A stretch of 47,447 bases of DNA from Deltaproteobacteria bacterium (GTDB lineage Bacteria > Myxococcota_A > UBA9160 > UBA6930), in the NCBI GenBank assembly GCA_029261815.1, contig JAJDAQ010000086.1, positions 1 through 47,447 of the forward strand. Direction: 5' to 3'. This document shows, in pieces, positions 24,756-34,048 of the stretch. Under the pieces are notes generated by a model that did no database searches, was not told the origin of the DNA, and worked only from the letters and a program-made list of their open reading frames with translations. The position numbers and the translations under genes were made by a program. Positions within the stretch are counted from its first letter, which is position 1; each line of letters begins with the position of its first letter.

Positions 24756-26108
24756 TCAGGGCAGTGCGATCCTGCGGCGGATCTCGCGGGCGACCTTCCA
24801 GAGTCGGTCATTTCCCCAGGTGGCGTAGTCGGCTTCGCCGTCGGGTCCGCTGACGCGGTAGCTCGGCACGCCCCAGATACCGAGTTCGTCGACCATGAAC
24901 AGCCGGTTGCGTTCGAGGACGTCACGCCAGCCCTCGTCAGCGAGCGCATGGCGTGCATCTTCCCAGCTCAGGCCCGCGGCCTCGACGACGTGTTGGAGCC
25001 CTGCGTCCGTGTCGACTCGAACGGCCTCGGTGAACGCGCTGCGGAGGAAGCTCGTCAACAACTCGGTCCCACGGCCGTGTTTTTCAGCCCAGGCCCAGAG
25101 TGCGAAGCCGTTCTCCACCGGTCGCCCGATCGGGTCGTGCAGGTTTCCGAAGGGAATCCCCGCGACCTCCGCCTCTCGCCGAGCGTCTTCCATGATGTAC
25201 ATGCCCTTGGTCATCGTGACCGGGACGCCGCGCATCACCATGGGCATGACCGGGCGGACGGCGAAACGCACGCCCGAGGTGGCCGCGAGATCCAGCGTCG
25301 GCTGGTGCGCCACGGCCGTGTAGGGGCTCCGCAGGGAAGGAAAGTATTCGAGCAGGATTCGTCCGGTGTCGGGGACGGAGCCCGCGTCGATCGCGGGTCG
25401 CTCGTAGGGGAACGCGACGTCGGTCGAAGTCGGGCCGTTCTCGCGCAGCCGGCGCTCCAGCAGGTGGAGTCGGTCGACGCCCCAGAACCATTCGCCCGCA
25501 TACAGGAACGTCGCGCCCGAGTAGTGCCCCCAGCGTTCCCGGAGCGCCCGGCCGGCGGCGGTCTGCTGCGCAGTCTCGGCCGGGGTTGCAGAAGGTTCTC
25601 TGGCTTCGATGGCCGTGAGCGCGGTGTCATCACCGGCCCAGACGGCGCGACCGATTTCGGGCGCGAGGGCGAAGAATCGATCGGATTCCAGGGCCGCGGC
25701 GAGTACGGCCTCCCCACGTCGGACGAGATTCTCGGCAGGCGGTGCGCCGGGGTCGGCGAAACGAAGGCCGTAGTCTCCTGCAACGCTGGCGACGTCTCGG
25801 CGCGCGTAGGCGGAGAGCAGTTCGGGTTCGGGCCGGTTGAGCCCGTCCTCACGCGTTGCGAGGTGTGGGACGATTCGGGCGTCGTAGCGTTCTGTCAGCG
25901 TGGCCAGTGTCTGGCAGGCAAGCTGGCTATAGGGCTCATCGACTTCGTGGAAGTAGTGGATCTCGCGACCGCGTTGGCGCAACCGCGCGAGCCGGCTTCG
26001 CAGCGCGCGTCGCGTCGGGCTCATCATGGCCCGGATGGCTCGCGACATGACGGCCCGTTGGAGGGGGCTCGGGTCGCTTCGGCTGCTGAAGTTCGGGACG
26101 TCGCTCAC
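24756..26108 (-). CDS. Tandem DsbA-fold protein (2-hydroxychromene-2-carboxylate isomerase-like)
   Basis: A protein of about 450 residues with two consecutive DsbA/kappa-class-GST-like domains. The first opens EIHYFHEVDEPYSQLA (about 50-64), the second ILLEYFPSLRSPYTAVA (about 252-267) and ends VDELGIWGVPSYRV, the usual cis-proline region. Neither has a CxxC. The second keeps the SPY serine of chromene isomerases; the first has Glu instead. It could isomerise an aromatic or CoA-linked intermediate with glutathione. GTG 26108 lies five bases after the upstream ligase stop; ATG 26048 and 26024 are alternatives. It forms an operon with the FATP-type ligase. Confidence 0.75.
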   Translation of the reverse strand: MSDVPNFSSRSDPSPLQRAVMSRAIRAMMSPTRRALRSRLARLRQRGREIHYFHEVDEPYSQLACQTLATLTERYDARIVPHLATREDGLNRPEPELLSAYARRDVASVAGDYGLRFADPGAPPAENLVRRGEAVLAAALESDRFFALAPEIGRAVWAGDDTALTAIEAREPSATPAETAQQTAAGRALRERWGHYSGATFLYAGEWFWGVDRLHLLERRLRENGPTSTDVAFPYERPAIDAGSVPDTGRILLEYFPSLRSPYTAVAHQPTLDLAATSGVRFAVRPVMPMVMRGVPVTMTKGMYIMEDARREAEVAGIPFGNLHDPIGRPVENGFALWAWAEKHGRGTELLTSFLRSAFTEAVRVDTDAGLQHVVEAAGLSWEDARHALADEGWRDVLERNRLFMVDELGIWGVPSYRVSGPDGEADYATWGNDRLWKVAREIRRRIALP

Positions 26109-26112
26109 GGGA

Positions 26113-27879
26113 CTAACGTACGGACACGGTTCTCGACTGGATGCCCTCGAACAGGGTGGCATCCACGGGCACGTACTTGTCGCCATCCAGGTAGAAGAGC
26201 GGATCCGTCACCTTCGACGGGTCGTAGCCTTCCTTGCGATAGTCGGTCTTCTGATGCTTGAACGTTCCGGTGATGCGCATGTCTTCCTGCAAGCGCAGGA
26301 AGTACGGACGCATGTATCCCGGTAGCTTGGCCAGTACCCACGTCTGGAACTTCTCCAGGTCGAAGCTCTCGTCGACATTCAGGCTCGCCATTCCGGCCTT
26401 GCCGTCTGCGCCGGGAATCGCGACGCCATAGACGTTTGATTCGAGCACGCCGGTCGCGCCGTTCAGGATCTCGGCCACCTCGTTGGTGGATACGTTTTCG
26501 CCCTTCCAGCGGAAGGTGTCACCGATCCGGTCGGCGAAGGAGAGCCAGCGGCCATCGTGGAGCTCGAGCAGGTCGCCGGTGTCGAAGTACTGGTCTCCTG
26601 CTTCGAACACGTCCGCCAACACCTTCTTGCGGGATGCGGCCTCGTCGACATAACCGTCGAACTTGATCGCGCCCGTGATCTTGGCGATCAGGAGGCCGGT
26701 GTTGCCGGCTTCGAGCGCCTCCCCCCGGCCGTCGTCGCCACGCCAGAGTTCACCCGTCAGCGGGTCGCAGCGTGCGATCACCTGCCCAGGCTGCATCCGG
26801 CCGACCATGCCGACCTTGCCCGTGAAGTTGCCGATGGCGGCGATTCCCTCGGTGGCGCCGTAGAACTCGCGGATCTCGGGAATCTGGAAGCGCTCCTTGA
26901 ACTCCTCCCAGATGTCGGGGCGAAGACCATTGCCGGCGGCCACGCGGACGCGGTGGTGACCGTCCTTGGGATGCGGGGCCTGGTTCAGCAGGTAACGCAG
27001 GAGCTCGCCGATGTAGATGAATGCCGTGGCTTCGTAGCGCCGTACATCGGACCAGAACTGCGAAGCCGAGAACTTCCTGCGCAGCGCGAGCGTCGCGCCG
27101 GACTGCAAGGCCGCGCTCAGGCCGCCGAACATGCCGTTGCTGTGGTAGAGCGGCAGCGTGACGTAGACAGTGTCCTTCGGACCGAGGTCGAAAAAACCGC
27201 GCCCGAATAGCGTTCCCGCCATCAGCAGTTTCGCGTTCGATACGACCGCGGCCTTCGGTAGGCCCGTGGTCCCGGACGTATAGATGTAGAGCGCGTGGTC
27301 TTCGACGCGCGGTGACTCTTCGTCTTCACTGGCGCCGTCGCTGCAGGCACACACGAGTTCGTCGAATGAATCGAACGCGCCGCCCCCCTGGAGTTCGCCG
27401 TCGCGTTGGACACGCACGCACGCGGACGGGAACGGGAGCTCCGCCTGGACTTCGATCAGTTTTTCTTCGTGCTCGGCGCCCACCAGGGCAAAGTCGGCCA
27501 GTCCAGCCTTGAACGCGTGAGTCAGTGCCGCCCCGGTGACGTTGGTGTTGATCAATGCGGCCCGGACGCGAATGCGCTGACACGCGAGCACCGCAAACAC
27601 GTACTCGGCGCGGTTGTCCATCAGCAGTGCCACCGAGTCGCCGGCTTCGATGCCCATGCGGCGGAAGGCGTGAGCCGTGCGATCGACGATGTGGTCGACC
27701 TCGCGCCAGGTGTACTTGCGGTCCTCGAAGAGGAGGGCCGCATGGTCCGGCCAGCGGCGAGCACACTCCCGCAGGCAGCGACCCAGATTCCAGCGGGCCC
27801 CCGGCCGGAATCGGGGCAGACGGGTTCCGATCCGCGCGAGGGCACGGCCTTCGGCTATCAGGGTCTGGATCTCGGACAT
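26113..27879 (-). CDS. Very-long-chain acyl-CoA synthetase (FATP-type)
   Basis: A 588-residue ANL-family ligase of the FATP/very-long-chain type. The AMP motif [16 protein letters not shown] is near residue 200, EFYGATEG near 340 and the family-specific [34 protein letters not shown] region (read in parts; here [11 protein letters not shown]) near 440. The C-terminal part ends with [19 protein letters not shown], typical of FATP proteins. It would activate long or branched fatty acids or bile-acid-like acids. ATG 27879 is preferred; a GTG nine bases upstream is in frame. It is followed by the tandem DsbA-fold gene after four bases and diverges from 27959. Confidence 0.9.
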   Translation of the reverse strand: [588 protein letters not shown]

Positions 27880-27958
27880 GGGCAACACTCTCGGGGTCAG
27901 GCGCGGATCGAGTATGACATCATGCCGTCAGCCTTCGTGCCAGAAAAAAGGAGTCCTC

Positions 27959-29428
27959 GTGGCCGATTCTTCCGCTGCCGCCCCGTCTGCGCTTCCCCCG
28001 CTGCCGGATGGGATCGTGGCGTTCGTCAAACGCGACTGCCCGACCTGCGAACTCGTCGTGCCGGCGCTGGAGCAGCTCGCGGCTGGCGGGGGCCTGACGA
28101 TCTACAGCCAGGACGATCCTGCCTTCCCGGCTGGCCTCGCGGTCGAAGACGAGACGCTCCTCGAGCGTTCCTGGCACCATGAAATCGAGGCTGTTCCAAC
28201 GCTCCTGCGCATAAAGGGTGGGGCTGAGGTAGAGCGAACCCTGGGTTGGCACCGGGGAGAATGGGAGGCGCTGACCGGCGTCGTGGGCCTGGCTCCCGAT
28301 CTCCCCGAAATGCGTCCTGGCTGCGGCTCGCTCTCGGTGGATCCTTCTCGTGTCGACGCGCTCCGCGTGAAGTTCAGCGGCTCAAAGCTGAAGGCCCGGC
28401 GGGTCGAATTCGCCGACCTCGAGGACGAGTGGGACGCCATGCACGCACGCGGCTGGAGCGATGGCCTCCCGCTGGTGCCGCCGACCGAGTCGCGCGTGCT
28501 TGCAATGCTCGAGGGCACCAGCCGCGATGCAGACGATGTCGTCGCCGTCGTCCCGCCCGATCTCGTGCCGTGCACGGTCGAAAAGGTCGCCATCAACGCG
28601 GTCATGGCCGGCTGCCAACCCGACTATCTTCCGGTGGTTCTCGCCGCGGTCGAGGCGGTCTGTACCGATACCTTCAACATCCACGGCGTGCTGGCGACCA
28701 CGATGAGCGTCGGGCCGATCCTGATCGTCAATGGACCGATTCGGCATGCGCTGGGGATGAATTCGGGCATCAATGCGCTGGGTCAAGGCAATCGTGCGAA
28801 TGCCACGATCGGGCGCGCGGTCCAACTCGTGGTCCGCAACGTCGGGGGCGGTCGTCCGGGTGAAGTCGATCGCGCAACGTTCGGCAATCCCGGCAAGCTC
28901 GGGCTCTGCATCGCGGAGGACGAAGAGGGGTCGCCGTTCGCCCCGTTCGCCAGCACGTTCGGCATCGAGCCGGGGACCAACGCCGTCAGTGTGTTCGCGG
29001 GGGAGGGCCCGCGCGTCATAGTTGACCAGCTTGCGCGAGACCCGGAGTCGCTCTGTCACTCGTTCGCGGCCGCACTGCGCGGGGTGTGTCATCCGAAGGC
29101 CGTCCTCGCCTTCGATGCGATCCTGGTGATGGGCCCCGAGCATTCGCGGATCTTCCGCGACGCGGGGTGGGACAAGGCCAAGGTCCTGGCGCGGTTGCAC
29201 GAACTCTCGATGATTCCGGGCAGCGAACTGGTCCGCGGAGCGGGCGGGATGGCGGAAGGGATTCCGGTGCCAGCCGATCAAGCCCCTGAGATGCTGCCGA
29301 AGTTCAAGCCCGGGAGCCTTCACATTGCGCACTGCGGTGGTGGCGCGGGTCTCTTCTCGGCCGTGATCGGCGGTTGGGTGAATGGGGCGATGGGCAGTGA
29401 TCCCGTCGCCCGAAGCATCGTCACTTGA
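27959..29428 (+). CDS. Thioredoxin-like domain fused to a conserved domain of unknown function
   Basis: A 489-residue protein. The first 110 residues are thioredoxin-like, with redox motif CPTC at 27-30 (KRDCPTCELV) and the cis-proline segment EIEAVPTLLRI. A linker PGCGSLSVDP leads to a roughly 350-residue domain with strong internal motifs: GWSDGLPLVPPTESRV, PCTVEKVAINAVMAGC, NALGQGNRANATIGRA and NVGGGRPGEVDRATFGNPGK. I remember this domain as conserved in environmental bacteria but know no function. The start is GTG with AAAAGGAG five bases upstream; ATG 27914 is in frame. No signal peptide is visible, so it is probably cytoplasmic. It ends eight bases before the PQQ dehydrogenase start. 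Confidence 0.75.
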   Translation: MADSSAAAPSALPPLPDGIVAFVKRDCPTCELVVPALEQLAAGGGLTIYSQDDPAFPAGLAVEDETLLERSWHHEIEAVPTLLRIKGGAEVERTLGWHRGEWEALTGVVGLAPDLPEMRPGCGSLSVDPSRVDALRVKFSGSKLKARRVEFADLEDEWDAMHARGWSDGLPLVPPTESRVLAMLEGTSRDADDVVAVVPPDLVPCTVEKVAINAVMAGCQPDYLPVVLAAVEAVCTDTFNIHGVLATTMSVGPILIVNGPIRHALGMNSGINALGQGNRANATIGRAVQLVVRNVGGGRPGEVDRATFGNPGKLGLCIAEDEEGSPFAPFASTFGIEPGTNAVSVFAGEGPRVIVDQLARDPESLCHSFAAALRGVCHPKAVLAFDAILVMGPEHSRIFRDAGWDKAKVLARLHELSMIPGSELVRGAGGMAEGIPVPADQAPEMLPKFKPGSLHIAHCGGGAGLFSAVIGGWVNGAMGSDPVARSIVT

Positions 29429-29436
29429 CTCAGAGG

Positions 29437-31551
29437 ATGCAGGCAGGAAAGGGCGGGGTCGCGAGCCTGTTCGCGGTGTTTGCGCCGGCCGTGTTCGTGC
29501 TCGCCGTATTCGTGCCGAGCGCGGCGGCGTCAGAAGACTGGCCGTTTCATGGCCGCGATGCCTCGGAGCAGCGGCATAGCCCGCTCACCCAGATCGACCG
29601 GGAGAACGTATCGGCGCTCGGGCCGGCCTGGGCCTATCGAACCGGTTCGAAGCGTGGCCTCGAAGCGACCCCGATCGTTGTCGATGGTGTGCTCTACGCC
29701 ACGAGCACGTGGAGCGTGGTCTTCGCGCTCGACGCGAAGACGGGCGCCCAGAAGTGGCGCTACGACCCCGAAGTCCCGCGCAGCAAGGGTCGCGATGCCT
29801 GTTGCGATGTCGTCAATCGCGGTGTCGCCGTGCACGCCGGCAAGGTCTACGTCGGGGCACTCGACGGACGTCTGATCGCGCTCGATGCCGCGACGGGCAA
29901 GCCCGTCTGGACGGTTCAAACTACCGACCCGGATCGGATGTACACCATCACGGGTGCGCCGAGAGTGGTGAAGGGCAAGGTGCTGATCGGAAACGGTGGC
30001 GCCGACATGGGCGTGCGCGGCTACTTCTCGGCTTACGATGCAGAGACCGGGGCGCTCGCCTGGCGCTTCTACACCGTGCCCGGAAGCAAGGACGGCCCCC
30101 ACGAGCACGCTGAACTGGAGGACGCCGCCAAGACCTGGTCGAGAAATTCGCTCTGGGAGATCGGCCTCGGCGGCACCGCCTGGGACGCGATGGCCTATGA
30201 CCCGGCGCTCGACCTGCTGTACGTCGGGACCGGCAACTCGTCGGTCTACGATCGTGAGCGACGGAGTCCTGGTGGCGGCGACAACCTGTTCCTGGCGTCG
30301 ATCCTCGCGCTACGCCCAGAGACCGGCGAACTCGTCTGGCACTACCAGACCGTGCCGGCCGAACAGTGGGACTACACCGCGACCCAGCACATGATCCTCG
30401 CAGAACTCGAAATCGGCGGCCGGCAGCGCTCGGTCCTGATGCAGGCTCCGAAGAACGGCTTCTTCTACGTGCTCGATCGAGCGACCGGTGAGCTGCTGTC
30501 CGCCGAAAAGTACGTGACCGTTAGTTGGGCGACGCACGTTGACATGCGAACCGGCCGACCGGTGGAGCGCCCGGAAGCCTCGTGGTCCGGCGGCTCGGCG
30601 CGGGTGGCCCCAGCCGTGGTGGGGGGCCACAACTGGTACCCGATGAGCTTCCACCCGGGAACGGGGCTCGTCTACGTCCCAGCGACGGAGCAGGGATACC
30701 TCTACAACGCTGCGGCGGACTTCACGTTCCGACGGGGCGCATTCAATACGGGCGAAGACATTCCTGCCACGATGCGCTTCATCGAAGGGATGGAGGCTGC
30801 GCGTGAACTTCCCTGCAAGGCGGCGCAGCTCCTGGCCTGGGATCCCGTCGCCGGCAGGGAATCCTGGAGCGTGGTCCTGCCCACCACGGTGCCAGGCGGA
30901 ATCCTCTCGACGGCCGGGGGGCTGGTCTTCCAGGGGAACGCGAGCGGCGCATTCGTGGCTTACGACGCGTCGAATGGCAAGACGTTGTGGGAGGCGGATC
31001 TGGGCATTGGCATCATGGCGCCGCCGATCAGCTATGCGATCGATGGTGAGCAATACGTGGCGGTCCTCGCCGGCCTCGGTGGAAGCCTCGGAAACCACAG
31101 CGTCACCCATCGGGTCGTGAATGATGGGCGTCTGGTGGCATTCAAGTTAGGCGGAAGGGCGGTTCTTCCTGCCGTTGAAGCGTTGCCCGACCAGACCGTC
31201 CAGGTTCCTGAGCCCGGCGTGCCGGACACGGTCGTCGATCGCGGCCGCGAACTCTACGGTGCCTGGTGCTTCAATTGTCACGGTGTCGGCGCGGTCGGAA
31301 GCCGGATGCTTCCGGATCTCCGTTATTCGAGTGCCGAGACGCACGCGAGCTGGAACGACATCGTGTTGGGTGGAACCCGGATCGGCCAGGGCATGGCCAG
31401 CTACGCGGATGCATTGTCGCCCGCGGACGCGCAGGCCATCCGCGCATACGTCCTTCGGCGCGCGCATGCGGGCCCGTCCCTCGCAGGGCAAGCGATGGCC
31501 TGGGCGGCGAAGCAGGGTTTCTGCGTTCCGACCTCCTGGGTCGTGGACTAG
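29437..31551 (+). CDS. PQQ-dependent quinohemoprotein alcohol dehydrogenase
   Basis: A 704-residue periplasmic enzyme with an N-terminal signal peptide (about residues 1-32). An eight-bladed PQQ propeller carries repeats such as LYATSTWSVVFALDAKTGAQKW. The adjacent-cysteine pair Cys122-Cys123 (DACCDVV) forms the disulfide ring over PQQ in this family. QWDYTATQHM lies near the active-site aspartate. The C-terminal cytochrome c domain has CFNCH (611-615) and a likely axial Met653 (GQGMASY). It oxidises alcohols or aldehydes and passes electrons through heme c. The start could also be TTG 29425, overlapping the previous stop. No PQQ synthesis genes are in the window. Confidence 0.9.
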   Translation: MQAGKGGVASLFAVFAPAVFVLAVFVPSAAASEDWPFHGRDASEQRHSPLTQIDRENVSALGPAWAYRTGSKRGLEATPIVVDGVLYATSTWSVVFALDAKTGAQKWRYDPEVPRSKGRDACCDVVNRGVAVHAGKVYVGALDGRLIALDAATGKPVWTVQTTDPDRMYTITGAPRVVKGKVLIGNGGADMGVRGYFSAYDAETGALAWRFYTVPGSKDGPHEHAELEDAAKTWSRNSLWEIGLGGTAWDAMAYDPALDLLYVGTGNSSVYDRERRSPGGGDNLFLASILALRPETGELVWHYQTVPAEQWDYTATQHMILAELEIGGRQRSVLMQAPKNGFFYVLDRATGELLSAEKYVTVSWATHVDMRTGRPVERPEASWSGGSARVAPAVVGGHNWYPMSFHPGTGLVYVPATEQGYLYNAAADFTFRRGAFNTGEDIPATMRFIEGMEAARELPCKAAQLLAWDPVAGRESWSVVLPTTVPGGILSTAGGLVFQGNASGAFVAYDASNGKTLWEADLGIGIMAPPISYAIDGEQYVAVLAGLGGSLGNHSVTHRVVNDGRLVAFKLGGRAVLPAVEALPDQTVQVPEPGVPDTVVDRGRELYGAWCFNCHGVGAVGSRMLPDLRYSSAETHASWNDIVLGGTRIGQGMASYADALSPADAQAIRAYVLRRAHAGPSLAGQAMAWAAKQGFCVPTSWVVD

Positions 31552-31556
31552 CGGCC

Positions 31557-31898
31557 GTGACACGCTTTCGCAGCATCCAGGACGATGGGGAGGAGGCCGA
31601 CGAGCCGGAACCCATCGTCGTCGAGATCACGGACACGTTCGATCTTCACGATTTCCATCCGCGGGAGATTCCAGAGATCGTCGACGCGTACGTGGAGGCG
31701 GCGCAGGAGAAGGGCATCCTCGAGGTGCGCATCGTTCACGGCCGGGGAAAAGGCGTTCAGCGGGCGCGGGTCCAGTCTTTGTTGGCGCACGATCCCCGCG
31801 TCGCATCGCTTGAAGATGCGCCGGGCGACCGCGGGGGCTGGGGCGCTACGCTCGCCCGGCTGCATCCGCTCGGGCCTCTCGTGCCCAAGAGTGACTGA
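31557..31898 (+). CDS. Smr domain protein
   Basis: A 113-residue protein that is almost only an Smr domain. DLHDFHP begins at residue 29 in place of the usual LDLHG, and the second motif is VRIVHGRGKGVQR (HGRGKG 61-66). Smr domains are nucleases or nucleic-acid binders; stand-alone bacterial versions are of unclear role. GTG 31557 is the only reasonable start, five bases after the PQQ dehydrogenase stop. A longer frame upstream overlaps that gene. Confidence 0.82.
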   Translation: MTRFRSIQDDGEEADEPEPIVVEITDTFDLHDFHPREIPEIVDAYVEAAQEKGILEVRIVHGRGKGVQRARVQSLLAHDPRVASLEDAPGDRGGWGATLARLHPLGPLVPKSD

Positions 31899-31928
31899 CC
31901 GGGCGCCACGCCCCTCCAAGGAGTTTCC

Positions 31929-32825
31929 ATGCCCCGCGTTCATGCCAACGGAATCGAGATCGAAACGGAAACCCGCGGCGATCTCGCCGCCGGTCGTCCC
32001 CTGGTTCTGGTTCGTGGTCTAGGGACGCAGATGATCCAATGGCCCGAGCCGTTTCTCGATGCCTTGGTGGAAGCGGGGCAAGCGGTCGTACTGTTCGACA
32101 ACCGGGATGTCGGCTTGAGCACCTGGTTCGACGAGGCGGGCACCCCGGATCTCGGCGAGATCTACAAAGCCGCCGCGGCGGGTACGCGTCCACCGATCGC
32201 CTACACGCTCGATGACATGGCCGATGACATCGCGGGCCTGCTCGACGCCCACGGGATCGAGACCGCGCACGTGTGTGGAATGTCGATGGGCGGGATGCTG
32301 ACCACGGTCTTCGGAGCCCGTCATCCAACGCGGGTTCGGAGCCTGGTCCCGATCATGGCGAGCACGGGCAACCCGGCATTGCCGCCGGCCACCCCGGCCG
32401 CGATGGAGGCGTTGATGACACCGTCGCCGACCGAGCGAGCGGCGTACATCGCCCATCACGTGAGAACTTCGAAGGTGATCGGCAGCCCCGGCTACCCGGT
32501 CCCCGACGAAGTGCGGGCGGAGACGGCCGGTCGCGTGTTCGATCGTGCGTTTCACCCGGCTGGTGTCGCGCGCCAATTCGCGGCGATCGCGGCCTCCGGT
32601 GACCGGCGCACAGCGCTCGCAGCGATCACGGCACCGACCCTGGTCATTCACGGGCTCGATGACCCGCTCGTCACCGTGGATGGCGGACGTGATATCGCGG
32701 CCACGATCCCGGGCGCCGAACTCCTCGAAGTCCCCGGCATGGGCCATGACCTTCCGCCCGGCCTGGTCGAGAGGCTTTCGACCGCGATTTCGACCCACAC
32801 GGCAAAGGCCGAAGAGCAGCGCTAG
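31929..32825 (+). CDS. Alpha/beta hydrolase
   Basis: A 298-residue alpha/beta hydrolase. Motifs are LVRGLGTQMIQWP (oxyanion), LFDNRDVGLS, the nucleophile elbow VCGMSMGGMLTT, acid in IHGLDDPLV and histidine in PGMGHDLPPG. The DNRDxGxS pattern is common in esterase-like hydrolases related to aclacinomycin methylesterase RdmC. AAGGAG precedes the ATG. It is the last gene of a same-strand run that begins at 27959, 30 bases after the Smr gene. Confidence 0.87.
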   Translation: MPRVHANGIEIETETRGDLAAGRPLVLVRGLGTQMIQWPEPFLDALVEAGQAVVLFDNRDVGLSTWFDEAGTPDLGEIYKAAAAGTRPPIAYTLDDMADDIAGLLDAHGIETAHVCGMSMGGMLTTVFGARHPTRVRSLVPIMASTGNPALPPATPAAMEALMTPSPTERAAYIAHHVRTSKVIGSPGYPVPDEVRAETAGRVFDRAFHPAGVARQFAAIAASGDRRTALAAITAPTLVIHGLDDPLVTVDGGRDIAATIPGAELLEVPGMGHDLPPGLVERLSTAISTHTAKAEEQR

Positions 32826-32839
32826 GCGGGAGATCAGCA

Positions 32840-32860
32840 TCCGCGGGACTTTTTCGCGGA
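32840..32860 (+). promoter_or_regulatory. Stem-loop upstream of metX
   Basis: TCCGCG-GGACTTTTT-CGCGGA forms a six-pair stem with a nine-base loop, 58 bases before the metX ATG and 15 bases after the hydrolase stop. The T-run is in the loop, not after the stem, so it is not a standard terminator. A leader structure is possible, but I do not recognise a known riboswitch. Confidence 0.3.
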
Positions 32861-32917
32861 GTTGCTACGCTTCTTCGCCCGGTATTCGTTTCCTCCCCTC
32901 CGCGCCTCGGAGTTGAT

Positions 32918-34048
32918 ATGTCCCGATCCGTCACCGACGGACCTGAGCCTCAGTACGAAAAGGTCGTCTCCGGCTATGAGACGTTTCAGCATGGGGAGAC
33001 GTTCGAGTGCGACTGGGGCGGGGAGCTGCCTGAGTTCTCACTCGCATACGAGACCTGGGGCACGCTGAACGCGGCGCGCGACAATGCGATCCTGCTGCAC
33101 ACGGGTCTCTCCTCGTCGTCGCACGCTCATAGCCAGCCGAACAACACCCATGATGGCTGGTGGGAGTCGTTCATCGGTGCGGGGAAGCCGATCGACACGG
33201 ATCGCTTCTTCGTCGTCTGCTCCAACCTGCTGGGCGGGTGTTATGGGAGCACGGGGCCCGCCGCGACGAGCCCGAAGACGAACGAGCCCTACGGCACCGA
33301 CTTTCCGATCCTGACCGTGAACGACATGGTGCGTGCGCAACTCCTGCTGCTCGATCACCTGGGCATCGACCGATTGCACGCCACCGTGGGTTCGTCGCTT
33401 GGTGGGATGCAGTCACTCCAACTTGCGGCGACCCGTCCTGAACGCGCCGGTCGCGTGGTCTCGATCTCGGCAGCAACACGATCCTATCCGCAGGCGATCG
33501 CGATGCGTTTTGTCCAGCGCCAGGCGGTCATGTTGGATCCGGATTGGAAGGGGGGGCGGTATTACGGATCGAGCTTCCCGCACCGTGGCCAGAAGGTCGC
33601 GCGAGAAATCGGAACCACCACCTACCGGTCCGGTCCCGAGTGGCAGGAACGTTTCGGACGCGAACGCATCGGGTCCGGTGTGCCGACCCTCGACGAAGAC
33701 TTCACGATCGAGGGGTACCTGGTCCATCAAGGCGAAAAGTTCTGCCTGCAATACGACCCCAACTCCTACCTGTACATCTCCAAGGCGATGGACCTGTTCG
33801 ACGTCACCGCGGATGCGCCAGATGGACGGCCGATGATCGATCACATCGAATCACCGGCGCTCGTGATCGGCGTGACCTCCGACATCCTGTTCCCCAGCTG
33901 GCAACAACGGGAAGTGGCCGATCGCATCGAAGCCAATGGCACGCCAACGACCTACGTCGAGATCGATGGCCACTACGGCCACGACACATTCATGATCGAC
34001 CTGGAACGGGTCGGCGAGCCCCTGCGGGAACACCTCGAGCAGGGATGA
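32918..34048 (+). CDS. metX: Homoserine O-acyltransferase (MetX family)
   Basis: A 376-residue MetX-type acyltransferase in methionine (or cysteine) synthesis. LLHTGLSSSSHAHS, NLLGGCYGSTGPA, and the nucleophile elbow GSSLGGMQ with Ser160 are visible. The acid and histidine lie in VTSDILFPSWQQ and GHYGHDTFMID. Family members acetylate homoserine, and some succinylate homoserine or serine, so acyl donor and acceptor are not fixed by what I can see. GGAG precedes the ATG. It is the only obvious core biosynthetic gene here. It converges with the ABC-F gene six bases away. Confidence 0.88.
   Translation: MSRSVTDGPEPQYEKVVSGYETFQHGETFECDWGGELPEFSLAYETWGTLNAARDNAILLHTGLSSSSHAHSQPNNTHDGWWESFIGAGKPIDTDRFFVVCSNLLGGCYGSTGPAATSPKTNEPYGTDFPILTVNDMVRAQLLLLDHLGIDRLHATVGSSLGGMQSLQLAATRPERAGRVVSISAATRSYPQAIAMRFVQRQAVMLDPDWKGGRYYGSSFPHRGQKVAREIGTTTYRSGPEWQERFGRERIGSGVPTLDEDFTIEGYLVHQGEKFCLQYDPNSYLYISKAMDLFDVTADAPDGRPMIDHIESPALVIGVTSDILFPSWQQREVADRIEANGTPTTYVEIDGHYGHDTFMIDLERVGEPLREHLEQG

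Noticed and set aside
32826..32917. Possible SAM riboswitch before metX
   Set aside because: The 92-base spacer is short for most SAM riboswitches and only one simple hairpin is visible; no conserved core is recognisable.
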